NCBI GenBank assembly: GCA_011390855.1
Contig: JAABRN010000363.1
Span: 1-8,843 of the forward strand
DNA from: Hydrogenophaga sp.
GTDB lineage: Bacteria > Pseudomonadota > Gammaproteobacteria > Burkholderiales > Burkholderiaceae_C
DNA: 8,843 nucleotides
Direction: 5' to 3'
In this document: piece after piece, positions 1 to 8,843 of the stretch
How positions within the stretch are numbered: position 1 is the first letter of the stretch
Layout of the letters: each line of letters begins with the position of its first letter
Program-made: the position numbers and the translations under genes
Notes under the pieces: generated by a model
Databases searched by the model: none
What the model was told of the DNA's origin: nothing
What the model saw: the letters and a program-made list of their open reading frames with translations, nothing else

Positions 1-177
1 TATGTACGGACCGTTCGGGCGCGCAGCCCAAACTGGCCTTCGGCATAGCGGTCAAGACACCAACCTTATGGTCGATACTAGATAGAAAGCTCTCGCAATA
101 GGGGCCTTCAAGCTAAAAAACCAGGAACGTTCAGAAGCAGGAAGAGCGGACCTGTCATCAAACAAGGCAAGCGGTAA

Positions 178-876
178 ATGAAGATCCTCATAGTGGACGA
201 CGACGAAATTTCCCGTTTCCCCCTGGAGTCTCTGGTTCATCGTCTTCCGGGTGTCACCGGGGTCGTTGAAGCTGCAGACGGCGAAGCGGCTTGGTCTTTG
301 CTGCAAGACGGGCTACGTCCATCGCTGTGCTGCTGTGACCTGTCGATGCCCAACCTGGATGGCGTGGGACTGCTCAAACGTGCAAAAGCGAATCAGCTTC
401 TCTCCGCCCTGCCCTTTGTGATGATTTCCTCTGCTGCGGACCGACAGTCTGTAACAGGCGCAATCGAGGCAGGCGCGGTGGGCTTCATCGTCAAGCCGTT
501 CTCCTTCGCAGAGACCTCCCGCACACTTGAGCGGATTCTTCGGGAAACGCAGACGAATCTGGTGGAGCCCCTGGCTCAGGTCGCACGGCGCCTAGGTATT
601 CCAAAATCCGAAGTTATCCGCCTGATGCGCAAGCTGCAATCCGACATCTCTGCCTGCGTGGGCCGGCTGCAGGCGGGGAGCGATGCATCGACCTATTTGG
701 CCGAGATCCAACGCATACAGGGCAGCTGCGCACTGTTGGGCTTGAAGCACTGCGCAAACCTGTTGAGGGCCTGTTTGGGCGAGGGAGCGCCACAGGAGGA
801 AACCTGTCTGACGTTCCTGCGCGAGGTCAATCTGCAGGTGGGGCTCGTGATGGAGAGCGCGACACAGGAGGTTTAG
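178..876 (+). CDS. Response regulator: receiver domain plus degenerate Hpt-like helical tail
   Basis: This 232-residue soluble protein starts with a complete receiver domain (about residues 1-120). The acidic pocket is D7/D8 in the motif ILIVDDDE, the predicted phosphoacceptor is D54 in CCCDLSMPNLDG, the switch hydroxyl is S84 in VMISSAAD, and the conserved lysine is K106 in VKPF. It should therefore accept phosphate from a histidine kinase or Hpt domain. Residues 121-232 are mostly helical, with no HTH, GGDEF, EAL or HD-GYP signature. The stretch QRIQGSCALLGL (178-189) aligns with the Hpt active-site motif HxLKGSxxxxG, but Q178 stands where the phosphorylated histidine should be and Q181 where the lysine usually is. 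The tail may thus be a docking or dimerisation module derived from Hpt. The ATG at 178 fits the receiver family start, and AAGG at 164-167 is a modest ribosome site ten bases upstream. The gene is convergent with the other two signalling genes, so it probably has its own promoter; I could not identify one in bases 1-177. The receiver call is secure; the Hpt-like reading is inference. Confidence 0.93.
   Translation: MKILIVDDDEISRFPLESLVHRLPGVTGVVEAADGEAAWSLLQDGLRPSLCCCDLSMPNLDGVGLLKRAKANQLLSALPFVMISSAADRQSVTGAIEAGAVGFIVKPFSFAETSRTLERILRETQTNLVEPLAQVARRLGIPKSEVIRLMRKLQSDISACVGRLQAGSDASTYLAEIQRIQGSCALLGLKHCANLLRACLGEGAPQEETCLTFLREVNLQVGLVMESATQEV
866..871 (+). promoter_or_regulatory. Strong Shine-Dalgarno (AGGAGG) inside the end of the response regulator gene
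   Basis: AGGAGG lies within the last codons of the response regulator, six bases before a TTG at 878-880 and three bases before that gene's TAG stop. A site this strong at a gene end usually serves a following reading frame by translational coupling. It is the main reason to consider the small ORF that follows. It could also be chance, since the same bases encode Gln-Glu-Val. Confidence 0.4.
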
Positions 877-877
877 G

Positions 878-1030
878 TTGGCCGGCTCGTTCAGCATCGG
901 CATGGTCCGGGCAATGGCAGGATTCTTAACCCTGAAGCGCTTGCTCAGCGGGCAAATCGAAATCAACCTTTTGGGGCAGCGCCAGCGAGTTCCGTTTGGG
1001 ACTTCGCTCAAAAGGCTGAGGCCTTGCTAA
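878..1030 (+). CDS. Possible small protein (50 aa), TTG start, coupled to the upstream response regulator
   Basis: A 50-codon frame begins with TTG one base after the TAG of the response regulator and ends at TAA 1028-1030. It is preceded at six bases by AGGAGG, the best ribosome site I found in the window. The predicted product starts MAGSFSIGMVRAMAGF. It is amphipathic to hydrophobic in its first half and strongly basic in its second half (GQRQRVPFG, SLKRLRPC), with a net positive charge. I recognise no family or motif. An internal ATG at codon 9 (902) has no ribosome site of its own. It may be a real short partner of the response regulator, a decayed remnant of a longer gene, or a chance frame. 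The strong spacing and the start adjacent to the stop argue for translation; the small size and rare start codon argue against. Confidence 0.3.
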   Translation: MAGSFSIGMVRAMAGFLTLKRLLSGQIEINLLGQRQRVPFGTSLKRLRPC

Positions 1031-1124
1031 TCCCAAAGTGAAGTTCATCCATCATGGGTCTCACGACCTAGATCGATGGGCAACCAGCTTTGGCATGGCT
1101 TTTCACCAAGGTGTTCGCTATTCG

Positions 1125-1586
1125 TTACTCAAGGGCGCCGTCAGCCCTCGCATTCATCGAATGAAGTAAATCGGTTTGGAGCTTGAAGGCCACGTATGTC
1201 TTGACTCTGGCCTTTAAGATCGCTGCATTGATGGGCTTGGTAATGAAGTCGATTGCTCCAAGTGCAAAGCCCTTTTCTTCATCAGCGGGGTCATTTTTTC
1301 CAGTGACGAAGATCACGGGTATAGCACTTTTAGCGGGATTGGCCTTCAAACGTTTACAAACCTCATACCCATCGAGGTCAGGCAGCATGACGTCCAATAT
1401 GATCAAGTCGAGGCGCTGCTGTTCTGCCTGAACCAGCGCCTGCTCTCCAGTCGTTGCCATGACGACACTGAACTGGTTCTTGAGCACGCTGTAGATCACC
1501 TGAATGTTTATAGGCTGATCATCGACCACGAGAATTTTCGGCTTGTGCCCACAGTTTTCAATCAGTTGATCAATATGGTGATTCAT
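1125..1586 (-). CDS. Stand-alone receiver-domain response regulator
   Basis: The product is a single receiver domain of 153 residues with short extensions. Numbering from the chosen start: acidic pair D22/D23 (ILVVDDQP), phosphoacceptor D65 (LIILDVMLPDLDG), switch T95 (VIFVTGK) and K117 (FITKPIN), so it should be phosphorylatable. The stretch AAILKARVKTYVAFK resembles the end of receivers that in other proteins lead into HD-GYP or GGDEF outputs. Here the protein stops about twenty residues later, without an output domain, so it likely acts as a phosphate shuttle or by protein contact. I chose the ATG at 1586 because AGAGG (1591-1595) precedes it by four bases; the frame stays open to 1649 (174 residues), but that longer start has no good site. 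It lies 136 bases downstream of the giant hybrid kinase on the same strand, so it may be co-transcribed and is the obvious candidate acceptor for the kinase Hpt. Its GC content is about 49 percent over 1141-1560 by hand count, well below the kinase gene. Confidence 0.92.
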   Translation of the reverse strand: MNHHIDQLIENCGHKPKILVVDDQPINIQVIYSVLKNQFSVVMATTGEQALVQAEQQRLDLIILDVMLPDLDGYEVCKRLKANPAKSAIPVIFVTGKNDPADEEKGFALGAIDFITKPINAAILKARVKTYVAFKLQTDLLHSMNARADGALE

Positions 1587-1722
1587 TTCGCCTCTATTCT
1601 GAGAAAGTTCTTTTGGTGCAATCGCGATAGCTGAATGCCACGATCTCAAGTCTACCGGGCAGCCGTGCCAATTCGAGCCTGATCAAAAAGCTGCGAGCTC
1701 ACTGGTGTATCCAAGGTCCCAT

Positions 1723-8232
<6,510 letters not shown>

Positions 8233-8277
8233 CGCACCGTATCACCAGCTTAGCCTTCCAGAGACAGCGCGCTCTTC

Positions 8278-8335
8278 AAAAAAACGGGGGATTTCAATGC
8301 CATTAAGGCTCTGATCAGCTTTATGGGCTTCCCCC
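8278..8335 (-). terminator. Possible Rho-independent terminator-like structure upstream of the kinase
   Basis: On the minus strand GGGGGA (8335-8330) can pair with TCCCCC (8291-8286), which is followed at once by G and seven T (8284-8278). The loop is long (38 bases) and contains the small dyad CTGATCAG. The T run after a GC stem is the mark of an intrinsic terminator. It would stop transcripts arriving from the right before the kinase gene, whose GTG start is 46 bases further on. The long loop makes the call weak. It could instead be a leader structure of the kinase mRNA if a promoter lies upstream. Confidence 0.27.
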
Positions 8336-8585
8336 AGGCTACCGGACGGCTTGCTGCGCCCGTTAAGCATCGCTCAAATTCGACCAGGCTGACGAAGTTT
8401 GGCTTTCAGTGTTTGATCACTCGGGCACCGCACCCCTACGACTGCTTTGCCTCATATCGCCGCCATAAAGACCAACGCCAGTTGCTGCGCCAAAAGTCCG
8501 CTTCGAGGTAACCAACATGGGCACGCCTGGCAGCACCCACCGCAGTCCTCCGCTGCAGAACGGGCATTCCGTGAGGTGGCCCCAG

Positions 8586-8612
8586 GGACTTCGGCGGTTG
8601 GACTTCCGGCGG
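8586..8612 (+). repeat. Short direct repeat GGACTTC(C)GGCGG
   Basis: GGACTTCGGCGG (8586-8597) is repeated as GGACTTCCGGCGG (8600-8612), two bases later and with one inserted C. Two copies on one helical face could be a regulator site, but such a short GC-rich repeat may be chance. No promoter element is evident next to it. Confidence 0.3.
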
Positions 8613-8735
8613 CGGGCACTGAAAAAGGAGCCTTCAGAATGGGCAACTCTCTTGTTACAAAGTTGGGGTGCGGCCCGACCAACCTTGTTCACGACGACCA
8701 TGTCCACCTATTCTTGACTGCTTCCGGCCCACTTT

Positions 8736-8759
8736 CTTCTGTGAGTCAACTGCCAGAAG
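8736..8759. repeat. Inverted repeat CTTCTG-N12-CAGAAG
   Basis: A perfect six-base inverted repeat with a 12-base spacer lies about 20 bases past the stop of the partial minus-strand gene. It has no T run on the exit side in either direction, so it is a poor intrinsic terminator. It could be an operator-like dyad or chance. Confidence 0.25.
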
Positions 8760-8779
8760 CCAAAAATTCGAGGGGAATG

Positions 8780-8843
8780 TCAGCGTCTTGCTGTGAGCCT
8801 GGCATACAGCAGTCCGGCCATCACCGCGCCTGCCGCCATAGCC
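8780..8843 (-). CDS. C-terminal end of a probable membrane protein (partial)
   Basis: Read leftward from the window edge, a frame encodes AMAAGAVMAGLLYARLTARR and ends in TGA at 8782-8780. A run of small hydrophobic residues followed by a basic tail ending in RR is typical of the last transmembrane helix and cytoplasmic end of an inner-membrane transporter or similar protein. Only 20 codons are visible, so the family cannot be named. It would lie upstream of the kinase on the same strand, but about 550 bases away, so it is unlikely to share a transcript with it. The alternative is that this is a chance frame. Confidence 0.4.
   Translation of the reverse strand, partial: AMAAGAVMAGLLYARLTARR

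Larger units (their letters stand above)
8336..8779. other. Stretch without a convincing gene
   Basis: No frame here has both a recognisable product and a good start. Several frames stay open for 60-96 codons on both strands, but their translations are rich in Arg, Ser, Cys and Trp and look like chance readings. One plus-strand ATG at 8639 has AGGAG eight bases upstream and stays open to the window end, but its product resembles nothing I know and it would overlap the likely membrane-protein end on the other strand. The region holds a short direct repeat (8586-8612) and a dyad (8736-8759). It may be the intergenic space before the kinase, a decayed gene or a dispersed repeat. Confidence 0.5.

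Noticed and set aside
1..177. End of an upstream plus-strand gene (frame ending at TAG 99-101)
   Set aside because: Only 32 codons are visible and the translation has no recognisable feature; all three plus frames contain stops before 101, so no choice can be supported.
52..306. Minus-strand open frame across the start of the first response regulator
   Set aside because: It lies mostly antisense to a secure receiver gene and its product has no recognisable motif or composition of a real protein.
592..1011. 139-codon minus-strand frame over the end of the response regulator
   Set aside because: It is antisense to the regulator gene, and its Gln/Ala/Arg-rich product looks like a shadow reading.
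1012..1025. Hairpin AAGGC-TGAG-GCCTT as terminator between the convergent genes
   Set aside because: The stem is only five base pairs, has no T run on either side, and falls inside the candidate small ORF.
8417..8707. 96-codon minus-strand frame with a CPFCSGG motif
   Set aside because: A single CxxC is not enough for a zinc or redox domain, no good start site precedes it, and the rest of the product is low in hydrophobic core residues.
8639..8843. Plus-strand frame starting MGNSLVTKLG with AGGAG upstream
   Set aside because: Despite the good ribosome site, the product turns Cys/His/Ser-rich with no recognisable family and overlaps the more protein-like membrane-helix end on the opposite strand.

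Overview
The window reads as chromosomal DNA from a moderately GC-rich proteobacterium. A betaproteobacterium of the Burkholderiales (Comamonadaceae-like) is the best guess, from codon use and the style of the PAS/CHASE sensor proteins. This is a family-level impression, not a proof. No rRNA, tRNA, CRISPR array, transposase or phage gene is visible.

Layout. Bases 178-876 (+) encode a 232-residue response regulator: an intact receiver domain followed by a helical tail that looks like a degenerate Hpt domain with glutamine at the phospho-histidine position. Directly behind it lies a possible 50-codon ORF (878-1030, +) with a TTG start and a strong Shine-Dalgarno sequence. On the opposite strand, convergent with these, is a stand-alone receiver protein (1125-1586, -) with clearly lower GC than its surroundings. 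Upstream of it on the same strand is the dominant feature, a giant tripartite hybrid histidine kinase (1723-8232, -, up to 2169 residues). Its order is TM, periplasmic CHASE, TM, eight PAS domains, HisKA, HATPase_c, REC, REC, Hpt and a helical tail. Bases 8233-8779 hold no convincing gene, only a possible terminator-like structure, a short direct repeat and a dyad. At the right edge (8780-8843, -) is a plausible C-terminal end of a membrane protein that enters from outside the window.

How it may work together. The kinase carries every element of a His-Asp-His phosphorelay in one chain (H1419, D1725 and D1876, H2032), with all the residues needed for activity. It should sense a periplasmic ligand through CHASE and cytoplasmic cues through the PAS array. 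The receiver gene just downstream, in the same direction, is the natural candidate to accept phosphate from the kinase Hpt. Neither response regulator here has a DNA-binding or enzymatic output domain, so the output is probably by protein-protein contact or lies elsewhere in the genome. This is inference from gene order and domain content.

The window is mainly an elaborate but recognisable signalling locus. The most unusual points are the pseudo-Hpt tail of the first response regulator, the coupled small ORF behind it, the base composition of the second receiver gene, and the tandemly duplicated PAS1/PAS2 pair.
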